This document shows positions 25,038 through 36,133 of a stretch of DNA of 64,000 nucleotides, piece by piece (positions within the stretch are counted from its first letter, which is position 1; the number at the start of each line of letters is the position of its first letter). A program made the translations under genes and the position numbers. Origin of the DNA: Cubamyces lactineus (Eukaryota > Basidiomycota > Agaricomycetes > Polyporales > Polyporaceae); assembly GCA_022376465.1 (NCBI GenBank), contig JACDTU010000002.1, positions 558,001-622,000 of the forward strand, given 5' to 3'. The notes under the pieces were generated by a model. That model saw nothing but the letters and a program-made list of their open reading frames with translations, made no database searches and was not told where the DNA came from.

Positions 25038-28000
25038 ATGCTCCAGAGTTGGCGGCAGGCCTGCTTGAAAGTATTCAAACGGCACCAGACGTTCCTTCCT
25101 CAACCATGCCACGGAGGATCATGGAGGACGTTTTTCTGCTCTGCTGTTTCTCTTGCAGCACAGAAGCGGGACATCAGGATGAAAGACTACCCTTGTGAGG
25201 TCATAAGGTGCGTTTGGTTACGACGTCCCGTATACGTGACCGAGAATTGATTGCGCCTATAGGAATTTCTCTATCATCGCCCATATTGGTGAGCCTCATA
25301 ACGCGTGATTGAACGACGCCAAGACTGAGCAGTCGCAAAGACCACGGGAAGTCTACTCTGGCCGATCGGTGAGTAGTCTACATTGGCTGTAGTACACGAT
25401 TCGTAACCCTCAATCAACTGGATAGGTTGTTGGAGGTAAGCACTGCTTTATAAACCATCCTTTACCCAAGCTGACCAAGTGAAGTTGACGGGCACTATCA
25501 CCAAACAAGAAAAGGGCCTGAACCAACAAGTCCTGGACAAGCTCAAGGTCGAGCGTGAACGCGGCATTACTGGTAAATATCACATCACTTACACCGTTCA
25601 ACATGGACCTGACGGGTGAGAATAAGTGAAGGCGCAGACAGCTAGGTGATTACCAAAGTGGTTTACGCACGAACGTCTTCTCATAACTGCTCAGCATGTT
25701 CCATGACAAGAATGGCGCCAGGTACCTGCTAAACCTAATCGACACACCGGTTCGTCCTGGCTCTACTTGGCATGATTTCCATGGCTAAACTCTGCTCAGG
25801 GACATGTAGATTTCTCGTGGGAAGTAGCCCGCTCCCTCGCTGCGTGTCAGGGTGCGCTGCTCCTCGTCGACGCCTCCCAGGGTGTCCAAGCCCAGTCAAT
25901 ATCGGTCTTCCACGTTGCGAAAGAGAAAGGTCTGACCATAATACCGGTTCTCAACAAGGTAGCTTCTTCGTACCACGATCGTTCGTTCTGCGTTCTCAGT
26001 GCTCGAAATACAGATCGATCTGCCCGCTGCTCAACCAGAAGTGGTCGCGCAACAGATGCAGTCGACTTTCGGTATAGACCCTTCGGATGTCATCAAGGTC
26101 TCTGCAAAGACGGGTAAGGGTGTCGAGCAGGTGCTGCATGCCATCATTGAGCGAATACCTCCACCGGTTGGCGACCCGGCCGATCCACTGAAGGCGTTCC
26201 TCTTTGACTCTTCGTGAGTGTTACTGGTGTGCCACAGACATCCTTCTATTCGCTTAACGTGTGTGTTTTTAGGTACGACCGCTATCGTGGCGTTATCTCT
26301 CTGATGAGCATTCAGAGCGGTGTGCTTCGCAAAGGTATGTGTACCATGGTACAACGCCAAATGGCCGCCGTCTGACTGCGGCCCTTATAGGCGACAAAAT
26401 AGCGTCCTGCTTTACACGCAAAAAGTACGAAGTCACCGAACTCGGTATCATGCATCCCGAGGAAGTGCCTACGGATTGTCTGCGACCGGGTCAAGTGGGA
26501 TTTGTTGCTTGCAGCATGAAGGAATCGTCAGAAGGTCGGGCATATCCCAACCGTACAAGCACTGAGCTGACGGGGTAACACCTGTGGTTAGCTCATATCG
26601 GTGACACATTCCATCGCGTCGGGCATCCTGTTGATCCCATGCCTGGCTTCAAGCCCGCGAAAGCGATGGTGAGCGATCACCATGTCAACCTTTGGTAGCC
26701 GGTCTTATGATCTCCCATTCAAGGTATACGCAGGTGTATATCCCGTGGACAGTAGCGACTTCCTGAAGCTAGAAGAGTCCATCAAGCGGGTGCGTTCGCG
26801 GAGTTTCCCCTTCGCTCGCTGTTTATGAATAACACTCCGACGCGGCCGAACAGCTCTCTCTCACGGACCGCAGTGTTGAAGTCACTCGCGAGACGTCCTC
26901 TGCTCTCGGGCAAGGGTGCAGGCTAGGCTTCCTTGGGACGCTGCACATGGACGTGTTCCGCCAACGCCTAGAAGATGAATACAATGCAGACGTCATCATC
27001 ACGGCGCCAACGGTGCCGTACAAAGGTGCATTCCTTTCGCATGCGTGTGTCTATTCACTCTCTGAACGTCGGGATACACGGTGTGTCCGGTGCGTCATCC
27101 AGTGCTTCACAGGGACGGGAAGACGTCGATAGTCAGCAACCCAACCGACTTTCCCGAACCGGCCGACTTTGCGAGCGGCGGCCGCGCGAAGGCCGTGCAG
27201 GAACCTATCGTGAAGGCCTCTATCATCGTTCCCGAGAGTCAGTACCTCTCGCCCTCTTTCCTCTTTGACTTCTATCCTCTTCCCCCGTCACCCACGATCG
27301 CGTTCTCGCACCCCCTTCGTGTTGTTCACCGCGTCACATCGCACTGACCCCACTATGCCGTTGAACAGAGTATTTCAGTGCGATGATGGAGCTCGTATTC
27401 GAGCACCGTGGGACAGACCTGGACTGGCAGCCGCTCGACGTGGCTGGGGAGGCCTCAGGGGACGGCCGCGTGCTCATGCATGCGATTCTGCCCCTGGCCG
27501 AGATCGTCACCGACTTTTTTGACAAACTCAAAAGCCGCAGCTCGGGCTTTGCCAGCTTTGAGTTCGTATCCGTGCCACCCCGGCAGCATTTCGCTTTATT
27601 GACGTGCACACGCTCTTACTCTCTAGCTACGAGGATGCCGGGTACCAGACCAGCGATATGCGCAAGGTGCGTCCACCCAGTGTAAGCGACTATACTGGCT
27701 TGCTCACAGCTATGACAGATGACGTTCTTGCTCAATGGAAAGCCAGTGGATGCGCTAGCGCTGATTGTTCATGCGGACAAGGCAGACGCTATCGGCAGGC
27801 AATGGGTAGAGAAGCTCTGTACGTGTTTATTTCGCTCTTCTAGCATGCTCCAAGACTGAACATTTATCGCTACTGCAGTCAAGGTCATTCCCCGGCAGCT
27901 GTTTGAGATCCCCATCCAAGCTGCGCTCGGCGGCAAGATTATCGCGAGAAGGACGCTATCTGCTATGCGGGCCGACGTCACCGCTGGGCTTTACGGAGGT

Positions 28001-28178
28001 GCGCGCGCGTTCCCACACGGGACGGAGGTCGTTGAGAGCGCTCACACGGGGTACGACAGGCCACTACGAGCGTAAGCTGAGGCACCTCCAGAACCAGAAG
28101 GAGTCGAAGCGCAAGATGAAGCGTGTTGGACGAGTCGACCTCCCGCAGGAGGCCTTCTTTGACTTACTCTCAAAGTGA
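25038..28178 (+). CDS. GUF1: GUF1/LepA: mitochondrial translation elongation factor 4
   Basis: Twenty exons join in phase: 25038-25207, 25263-25288, 25341-25368, 25426-25435, 25485-25572, 25627-25645, 25695-25749, 25800-25958, 26014-26213, 26273-26334, 26391-26534, 26592-26668, 26724-26789, 26854-27025, 27103-27237, 27369-27561, 27627-27666, 27719-27818, 27879-27998 and 28060-28178. The product is 660 aa, normal for the family. The first 45 or so residues are basic and hydroxylated, as in a mitochondrial targeting peptide. The GTPase follows: AHIDHGKST (63-71) split by an intron, ERGIT, DTPGHVDF and NKIDLP. Domain II, the EF-G-like folds and the LepA-specific C-terminal domain come next. GUF1 back-translocates ribosomes and supports mitochondrial protein synthesis under stress. 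The start at 25038 is the in-frame ATG that yields the targeting peptide. Exon 4 is only 10 nt. Confidence 0.93.
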
Positions 28179-30511
28179 CACCTGTCAATCTCCCTCCGGG
28201 CTCCCGCCCTCCTTGCAGATCGTGTCGACCTGCGCACGTCGCTGACTGTGCCAGCCGCGACGGCACTCCCAGCTGTGCTCATGTAGCTGCTTATCGCAAT
28301 GCGAGCAGCAACGCGGGACGGCCCCCCAACGAGCTCGGCCAGCGCGGAGATGCCTGACCGCAGCCCTGTTATAATAGCACCAGTCGTAATGGTATCGTAG
28401 ACCCGTGGGATACACACAGCTTACTTTCAGACGGAAAGCTCGCACGCCCTAGGGCACGAGGGCGACGGCGGAGATGGGGACGGTGTTGCTCGTCTTCAGG
28501 GCATTCGTGCACCCGCCATTTTTGGAGGGCCTATTAAAAGGTGCGTGTATGTGTACGAGGTGCGACCGTTATCGAACGCGGCGGGCTTCGCGAGATGAGG
28601 ACCACCGCAGCCAGACGGATATCGGTGCGTGTCCTTACCTCGAGTATGATCCCGTGCCCGCTCAATACCCGCCTCGCCATTGAAGGCGTGATTTATGCTC
28701 GACTCATTGTCGACGAAAAAGCAGCGACCTGCGGGCGGCGACGCCTCCAATCGGCGCGCGTTCCGTGCAGCCCTTCGGAGGGGATGCCCGTCAAGTGCTG
28801 ATGATGGCGCACCCCCCATCTCGGACGACGTCGATGATAGATCACGGATGGGAGGCTGCACATATTGACCATCGGCCATCGACATCATGCATCCAGAAGG
28901 TGGACCATCATCCCGGGGCACTGTGCATGACGAGTGGGCTGTGGCTGGCCGCTGTTCCGTCCCGCCCACTCTCACCGGGGTGACCGCACGGGGTGATCCC
29001 AGCTGCTGCTGAGGGCAGTCGGTATCGCGGCCCTGGTTCTTGGCACAGTTGTCATTGGCAGTTGCACGCATACCTCGGACTTTACATGCCGTGGATGCAC
29101 AGGACCTCGCGGATGAGCCCTGCATGCGCACTACTGCATTGCGACCGGGGCGCTGCTCCAAAACCTTCCAATAAAGATCGACGTCTCGATGATTGGTCGA
29201 CATCTTGAACTTCGAATTGTCGTGTCAACGTCGGTCGAACTGATGTCATGGACGTCGCAGCACTTCGAATGGCGACATACAGGATGCATGTCTCCATCAA
29301 ATGCATTGCCCGATATCGTAGCGCCCCCTCTCCCATATATCATCGCAGACAAGACTGCAATGATTGCCTACCTCGGGACGCAGCTCATGCGTTGCTCAGG
29401 GCCCCAGACTCTACTGCGCCAGAAAATGTCATGCCCTGGCCCCTGATGCTCAGAGTTCATGATGGTGGCGACCTGCGCTGCTCTCAGCCGCTCGCTTCAT
29501 CCGTTGTATGTACTTAGGGTGGGCATCTCGCAGATACAACGCGAATGGTCAGTCCTTTGTCTCCGTCAGCATCTCTCTCTAAAGAAGCCGCAAAATCAGA
29601 GCTTCTCCTCATCGCGTGCGCACTCGCAGCTCTCAACGGGTCTCCTAGCAACGATGAAGTTTGATTACTCTGCGTGGGGGCAACATGTTGTGCAGGTGAC
29701 TGCAGGCGAGGACGTCGAAGGCCCTCACGAAGCGTCCTCACGAACACCAGGCGTGGCCAACTGGCTCAGTCGAGGTTCACCATCAGGGAGGCCCAGAGGC
29801 TGGACGTGGTTGAAATGCTGAAGCGACGAGGCAATCCCGATCATATTTTGCAGTGAGGCATTTTTGTCTGGCGCGGAAGGAAATGCCGGCTATCGCGACG
29901 CTAGTACGACGCCGAATTCCAGAATCCAGCGTTCCTGTCCTGGATATACCTGCGGTCGCCGCGTCGGATGCTGCCTTTCCTCGACAGAGCGTGTGTTTGC
30001 CAGACAGGGAATGGGTTCGCTGCAAGTCGGTGACTGTTTGAATCAGAGATGAGTGATGTACGGCGGAGTGTTGGGATGGTGGCATGTCGGTAGAGTTTGA
30101 AGGAGAACGTCCAGATAATCTGCACGCGCACCCCCACATTCTGGGTCGGCTTCGAGGGCAGGTGCTTACGGGTGGTAGCCAATCAGATGCGTGCGCTTGT
30201 TGCTAGACGCGCCTAAAGGAGTAAGAGGAATGACAGATGTTACCACGACGACGGGCAACCCTGGGCTGATAAAAAGCCGCCGTCTGCGCGATCATCATCC
30301 CCATCCGTCCTTTCTCCCTTGTCGAGCTAGTCCTCTTTGCTGCCAGCGCACCACGAGCAGGGTACGTCCTCCTCGCTGCCTCCTACAACGGGCACAAGCT
30401 AACCATGTATTCTCATGAACAGTCTCGAGTCGGTTACTTCGTCCTTTGCTAACTTAATCTTGAACTCGTGCCCGTTCACCTCACATTCACTACCTTTCGA
30501 CCAAGTTCACG
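28179..30511. other. Region without a recognised gene
   Basis: 2.3 kb between GUF1 and the cupredoxin gene. The longest frame (28496-29203, minus) has no recognisable family, an odd composition and no supporting splice structure. The last 250 bp contain a GATAAAAA box near 30268 and a pyrimidine-rich leader that fit the cupredoxin promoter. A 5' untranslated intron may lie at 30360-30420. Confidence 0.4.
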
Positions 30512-31371
30512 ATGCGTTTCTCCACTGTCGTTGCCGCTCTCCTGCCCGTTGGTGCCGCGCTCGCCCAGCAGACCATCACCGTCAAGGTCGGCGAGAATGG
30601 GACGTTGACCTACAACCCCAACAGGTCCGTAGCACCTCCAGAGCTGCGCTCGCGATCGGTTATCGTTGACACTGACGTTGTCGATCCTCCGCAGCGTTAC
30701 CGCGCAGAACGGCGACACCATCCAGTTCCAGTTCCTCTCCAAGAACCACACCGTCACGCAGTCGACGTTCGCTGCGCCTTGCTCAAACATCACCGACGGC
30801 AACGGCCTCGTCACCGGTGTCGACTCCGGCTTCCAGTTCGTCCAGCCGAACGCGACCCAGTTCCCCGTGTGGAGCATCACCATTAACAACGCGTCGACTC
30901 CCCTCTGGTTCTACTGTCGTCAGGCACAGTGAGTTTCAAATGATGCGATGTTGTATGTTCTCGTTTTGACCGATGTTCTCCAGGCACTGCCAGTCTGGCA
31001 TGGTCTTCGCCGTGAACCCTACGGCGGAGAAGTCTTACGATGCCTTCAAGGCCAACGCTGCCGCCTCCGACGCTGTCAACGGCTCTCCTCAGAGCGGCTC
31101 TTCTGGCGCTAGCTCCGGTACCAGCTCAGGCACCGGCGCAAGCGGCTCGAACAGCACGGGCTCTACTGGCACTACTGGCTCTACCACCGGTGGATCTGCG
31201 CCTGCTGGCGGCAACGGCGCGAGCCCTGTCTCCACTGGTTCCACGGGCGGAACTACCCCCACGCCCGGCGCGACGAACAGCAACACCACGAACGCTGCCG
31301 GCGCAGTGCAGTACGGCGCGGGCGCGATGTTCATGACGCTCACCGGTCTGTCGCTCGGCCTGCTCCTCTGA
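30512..31371 (+). CDS. Secreted cupredoxin-like, Ser/Thr-rich, probably GPI-anchored protein
   Basis: Exons are 30512-30624, 30695-30928 and 30984-31371, giving 244 aa. Residues 1-18 (MRFSTVVAALLPVGAALA) are a signal peptide. A cupredoxin fold of about 130 residues follows, starting TITVKVGENG and containing KNHTVTQSTF and WFYCRQAQHC, where the His and Cys residues are the expected metal-site positions. After it comes a long Ser/Thr/Gly linker, about 100 residues, likely O-glycosylated. A C-terminal hydrophobic segment ending SLGLLL looks like a GPI-anchor signal. Basidiomycete extracellular serine-rich proteins of this type sit on the cell wall or plasma membrane; few have a known role. Both introns close in phase, so the model is reliable. 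Copper binding is inferred, not shown. Confidence 0.88.
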
Positions 31372-32222
31372 GCGCTCGGTGCATAGCTCTCCGCTAGACT
31401 CGCTCGAGCAGCGGGTGGATTGGGCTCGCCGAGAGGGCGCGGTGGATGGTTCTCCTGGGATTGGGGACGACGACGGACTGGCTTGTTCTTCGGGTTGCGC
31501 ACGGCGCGGACTTACGCATTGGTATTGGTTAGCTTTGTCCTCGCGCTACGCGCGGGGTTGGACACTTCATCAAGTAGCCTACTGTCAACGTGTTGCTGGC
31601 TAGTATATAGCTTATTCAAGGGATCGGCTCACATATTCTCCGCGAGGGTTGAGTGGGATCTCGTACATGCATGATGGCATGGACCCTGAGGAGCCGAGGA
31701 GACAAGTTGCAGAGAGCATTATCGGTCTCTCCGTAAGTATATGGTTTGTTGGGAAAGTAGGTGAGTGGTGGTTGCGTGTGGCGTTCTGAGCTGGTCCAGG
31801 GGCAAGCGCTTAATGCAAAGTCGGATCATAGCTGCCAGCTACGTATACGAGAATTCGGTACGTATTGCCTCTAGAGTTGCCTGACAAAAGGTGTTGGCAA
31901 ACCTGCGCTCACTCTGCATCGAGCCCCTTCAGAGCGAAGAGAATATGCGGAAGCTGGTCAACTCAAAGATGAAAGAGGCATAGGCTTCCCACGGAGAAGC
32001 TCTGACCACCCAAGGACGCGTGCATACTGCAGCTGTCCTGTCTCCCAGCAGCTTACATCCAGCCAATCTTGGGCAGAGGGATGCTCCTTTTACTCACCGG
32101 AAACGCGGTGCACACATGTCTCCGCGCATATAGCCTCACCAACAACCAGACCCACCCATCACCTTTACACTTCGCCACCACCGCGTACTAGCCACGATCC
32201 GTCCTCTGGCATCCCTGGCACG
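31372..32222. other. 3' flank of the cupredoxin gene and promoter of the first C2H2-RING gene
   Basis: No gene recognised. A CATATAG box near 32127 and a C-rich leader precede the ATG at 32223. Confidence 0.45.
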
Positions 32223-34617
32223 ATGCCGGTCAGATGCCACCAGTGCAAAACAAAGCTACTCGGCTGGGGAACCGGCCGCCAGCACGCCCAGCTCACTGGG
32301 CACGTCTGGCAGCCGGGCTATTACTGCAGCCTCTGCGAAGCGACCTTTTCCTCGCACAAGGAGTGCCAGAAACATCATAAGACATGCCAGGGTGCGTCGC
32401 AGAGCTTGGCGAAGGTGGCTGCGACTGCGAAGGCGAAGGCGAAGCCTCCGACGCTTGCTGAGTACCGCACGTCCGTGTCGAATATCGTGACTTGCCTGGA
32501 GTGCAGGGAGCACTTTAGGGACGTGGAGACACTGGCATTGGTATAGGTCGCTCCTCAGGACTTTACCAAGGCAACAGCTCACTCGTGAACAATAGCATCG
32601 AGCAGAACATCAAATCCAAGGGCAACCAACGGCAAGTTCTTCCAAGGTGTGTTGGAGTTTACAGCCTCGACATGCATAGTTCAGCTAAAGTCATCGAGAT
32701 AGTCAACAACTCGATATCCTTGCAGCATATGCAAACTGGAATTCACAAGCGATTTGACTCTGCTGCAGGTAGGCCCAGCAATCCTCGCCGTTTCTCCGTG
32801 TATACCGCAGGTAGCTGATCAGCTCCATCTGCTCTTCAGCACAGGAAAGCTGTCAGCCCGTGCGACATCTGCGCCGTGTGTATACCGCACGAGATGATGA
32901 GCCTGCAGGACCACTTCCGCCAGTCGAACATGCACCCGAAGTGTCGCGGCTGCGGACTCGGCTTCGCGACGTTGTGGGACTGGACGGATGTACGCTGATT
33001 CTCACTCCAAGCATTGCTGAGCTTAATGGCGATCTTCTCTCTAGCATCGGCATATATGCACAGCGCCGATAGTGGAGACTACTCTACCGGCGCCTGTGGA
33101 GAGCACCACGACTCCCTCGTTGTATGCTGCGGCCAATCACATGCCGAGTGAGGACGACATCCAGGACTCTTCTGAACAGACACGGAGCGTATCTTCTGGG
33201 GAGGCGGGTCGCTCACCGGCTCGATCACAGGAAATTATTGTTCCAGATATCCCCATTGCACAAATCGGGAGCGTCGTTCGCGAGATTGCTTCGACTCTGG
33301 TCTGTATCAACACACTACTGGTCGCAGCCCAAAGCTAATTTGTTGACATATCTACTCACAGAGCACTGCCTTCTCAAGTCTTGGAAGCGTATCCTATGTG
33401 GTTCATGAACCGGGATCACCTACCACCTTGCAGAACATATCCGCCTTACGCGACATGTCTCCACGTTTGGAGTTCGACTTGGAACTGCCAGCTTCTCCCG
33501 CCAAGTCTGAAGCGGCGTTCAATCCCGTACTACTAGATGCGGGTTCTCTCCAATCTCACAGGTACGGGCTCCTTCCGCGAGATTTGTCGACCATCATACT
33601 GAGCAACATGCAGATCTGAGCATCACTTGCACCCTCTTGAGGCCGAAGAACTTCAAGAGCCTGAGCTCGAAGCTGACATTGACGCTGACGTCGACGTGGG
33701 GTCCACCGCAGAGCGCTCATCGCTCATCGCGAAGGTCGCGCTCGACCTCATCGCACAACGTTTCGGCGCGCACGCCGCGGAGCGCGTCGCGCGAGTCATG
33801 CAGGCGCTTGGCGCCGCACCTGCAGAGGGCGAGCCTGGGCCCGAACCTGACCGTCAGCTGGAGCCCGAGGAAATCGCGTTAGACAGTGGCGGCATGTCGA
33901 CGAAGAAGCGAGCGCCGATGCTCGTGTCGGTGCTGGACCCGGATGGGGGCTCCGAGTGCTCGACGGGGCGGTCGTCGCCCTCGGAGGCGGGGATCGCGAG
34001 TCCGTGCAGCCCATCGTGTGCGGTGTCGCCGCCGGACGTTGAGGTTGAACCCGAGGATGCTTGCTCCGAAGCGGAGGTGAGACGATTCTCAGCATGCTCA
34101 CCGAGCCCACCTAGATGTCCTGACAGATACTGCGCATACGTTCTTTCGCAGCAGGCTGAGGTAAAGAGCAAGGTCGCTTCTGTGTACGAAACACCAGTTC
34201 CAACCCGGGCGCCAAGCCCTCTCGCACTGTCGATTCGTTCGACCCTTTCGACCTTAACCAGTGCTAAGACGAAGGCCCCTTCGGTCATTGACGTCATCGA
34301 AGAGCCTTCTGTTAAGGTGCCATTTTTGGATGGCATACATACTACGCAAGCTGTCGTTCAGCCAGTTAAGACCAGGGCGTCGAGCCTCTCCTGGCACTGT
34401 CGGTCTTGCCAGCGCGATCCGTGCGTGGACCCAGTGGCCACAGTCTGTGGGCACGTATTCTGTCAGAGGTGAGGAAACGTGTTTTACTGAATTGCAATTC
34501 GATTCGACTGACTGGATCTGTTACAGCTGCTTGATACGCGAGCTGGGGTGCCATGGTGCCTGTCCAGTCTGCAAGAAGACGTTCTTGTTGAAGTTGGACG
34601 TCGGTGTGTCCGACTGA
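32223..34617 (+). CDS. C2H2 zinc-finger protein with C-terminal RING finger (paralogue A)
   Basis: Exons 32223-32540, 32840-32989, 33045-33299, 33362-33561, 33614-34468 and 34527-34617 join in phase to give 622 aa. The N-terminus has a Cys-x2-Cys...His-x5-His finger (CHQCK...HAQLTGH), then a WQP motif and a second Cys-x2-Cys finger (CSLCEATF). Exon 2 adds more Cys pairs (CDICAVC, CRGCGLGF). A long acidic, Ser/Pro-rich linker follows. The last two exons form a C3HC4 RING: CRSC, CGH, FCQSC and CPVCKK. RING domains usually make a ubiquitin E3 ligase; the fingers could bind nucleic acid or protein. The first intron (299 nt) is unusually long here and could hide an exon. A paralogue lies at 36.1 kb. 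Confidence 0.72.
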
Positions 34618-35120
34618 GAGTCTGGGACGGCGCATGTCGAGAGACGGCTGCAATCGGACGAGGACATCCTCGCAGGACTGCGTCCCGGCCTGAGAACCTA
34701 ACTCTCCACTTCGTCTACAACAGGTCACTGATGTATGATCGCTCGCTAATGCTACAGGTGGAGGAATCCAGCGCACGCTAAACTTCGCGAGCGCCAGAAC
34801 CAGTGGCACATGCCTGAGGTCAGAGGTGACTTGACGAAAATGTCTGGACTCGAGGTCCACTTGCGGGTTTGAGCCCGCTATCGCCTCAGCGAGCTTCTCG
34901 CGTCCAGCACGCGACCTGTTCCCATGCCTCGCGGAACTATGCATAGGTCCAATCACCAGAGGTGTGCTGCGGTAGGTAGCGTTCCTATAGGTAGTGGCCA
35001 TACGCAAACCTGCTCGTCCCGTCGTCATCTGTGCATCCTTCCTTGGCCTCCTGCCGCACTTTTCGTTCTCTCTCTGGCTAGCTCTCGCTGCAATTGATCT
35101 CAGTTGTACAGTGCACACTC
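34618..35120 (+). other. Promoter interval of the second finger gene
   Basis: About 500 bp without a coding frame of note. The final 100 bp are pyrimidine-rich, like other leaders in this window. Confidence 0.45.
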
Positions 35121-36048
35121 ATGGATCACAGCGTACATGTTCGCTGCAACCAATGCAAAGTGCCGTGCAGCGGTCGGAAGGGCGCTCGTCGGCACGGTGA
35201 AGAAACAGGTCATCGTTGGCAGCCGGCTTTCGAGTGTCTGGGTTGTCACCAGACCTTCAACAGGAGAAAACAATGGGAGGGGCATGTTCCTCCACTGCAA
35301 CATCGGGCACCCGTTGCGCCAATGGCGACGCCTTCTCAGATTACGTCGAATACGATGGTCGAAGGAGGTCTTGACTCGGAGAACGTACACGTAAGTACCG
35401 TCAGATGGCATGCATTCTTGCTGCTAGTATTGGCAACTAATGGTGTACCTGCCCAGGAATCTACACTCATGTCTCACACTGGGGTGCAAGTCCGCTGCAA
35501 TCAATGCGAGACAACGTTTAGTAGCAGGGGAGCCGCTCGTCAACATGGTCAAGAAACAGGCCATCTTTGGCGGCCAGCTCATGAGTATCTAGGCTGTCAT
35601 CAGACTACCAATATGCTGGAGCAGGGCAAGGACCATATCCCTCAGGAACCTCGTCCGTCACCTATTGTGCCCGCGGCAGCGATCCCTCCTCAGATTATGT
35701 CGAATGCAATGGTGGAAGGAGGGCTTGACTCGGAGAAGGCGCAAGTAAGTACCGCCATAAGTCATGCATTCTTCCTGCTAGCGAATGGCGTACCCGTCCG
35801 GCTAGGGAACGCTCGCTCCACGCTGGCACACATGCGGAACGTGTACATTTGTCTTCATGGATGAGGCGGTGTTTATGGACGTACGGATATTGGTTCTACA
35901 CGTATTCTTGGCTAATGCTGACAACTGGACGCTCCGGTAGCATCAACGGACTTGTGGCAAGAGTACATCTCTTGTACCCGAGGTTGTTCCCGCGCCTCAA
36001 TTCGCTCTGAGAGGCAAGTTCTTTGCGACCCAACGTCTGCCTGCTTGA
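35121..36048 (+). CDS. Tandem C2H2 finger protein lacking the RING (paralogue B)
   Basis: Proposed exons 35121-35390, 35457-35744 and 35941-36048 give 221 aa. Exons 1 and 2 each encode the same unit: a Cys-x2-Cys...His-x5-His finger ending ETGH, a W-Q/R-P motif, a second Cys-x2-Cys element (CLGCHQT), and a tail MVEGGLDSE at the donor site. Exon 3 opens HQRTCG and has VVPAP, matching the start of the long exon of paralogue C (HQQTSG...VVPAP), then stops early. So the model is either a short finger-only protein or the 5' part of one larger gene running into paralogue C, whose ATG lies 85 bp downstream. The finger units are clear; the gene's end is not. Confidence 0.5.
35134..35780 (+). repeat. 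Direct tandem duplication of a finger exon with its intron
   Basis: Two copies, about 35134-35426 and 35490-35780, align along their length, including the exon end, the donor GTAAGTACCG and the intron text around GCATGCATTCTT...CTGCTAG. Similarity in the intron means a fairly recent DNA-level duplication rather than convergence. A third, more diverged unit begins at about 36134. Confidence 0.7.
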
Positions 36049-36133
36049 GCCGCGGACTCATCATATTACCTTCTCAGCTGGTGTGTCCACGTACGCCATA
36101 CCATGGCAACACGCGACTAGTACTACCGGCCAA

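Noticed and set aside
28496..29203. 235-codon minus-strand frame
   Set aside because: No domain, odd Arg/Ser/Gly composition, overlapped by other frames and without splice or promoter support.
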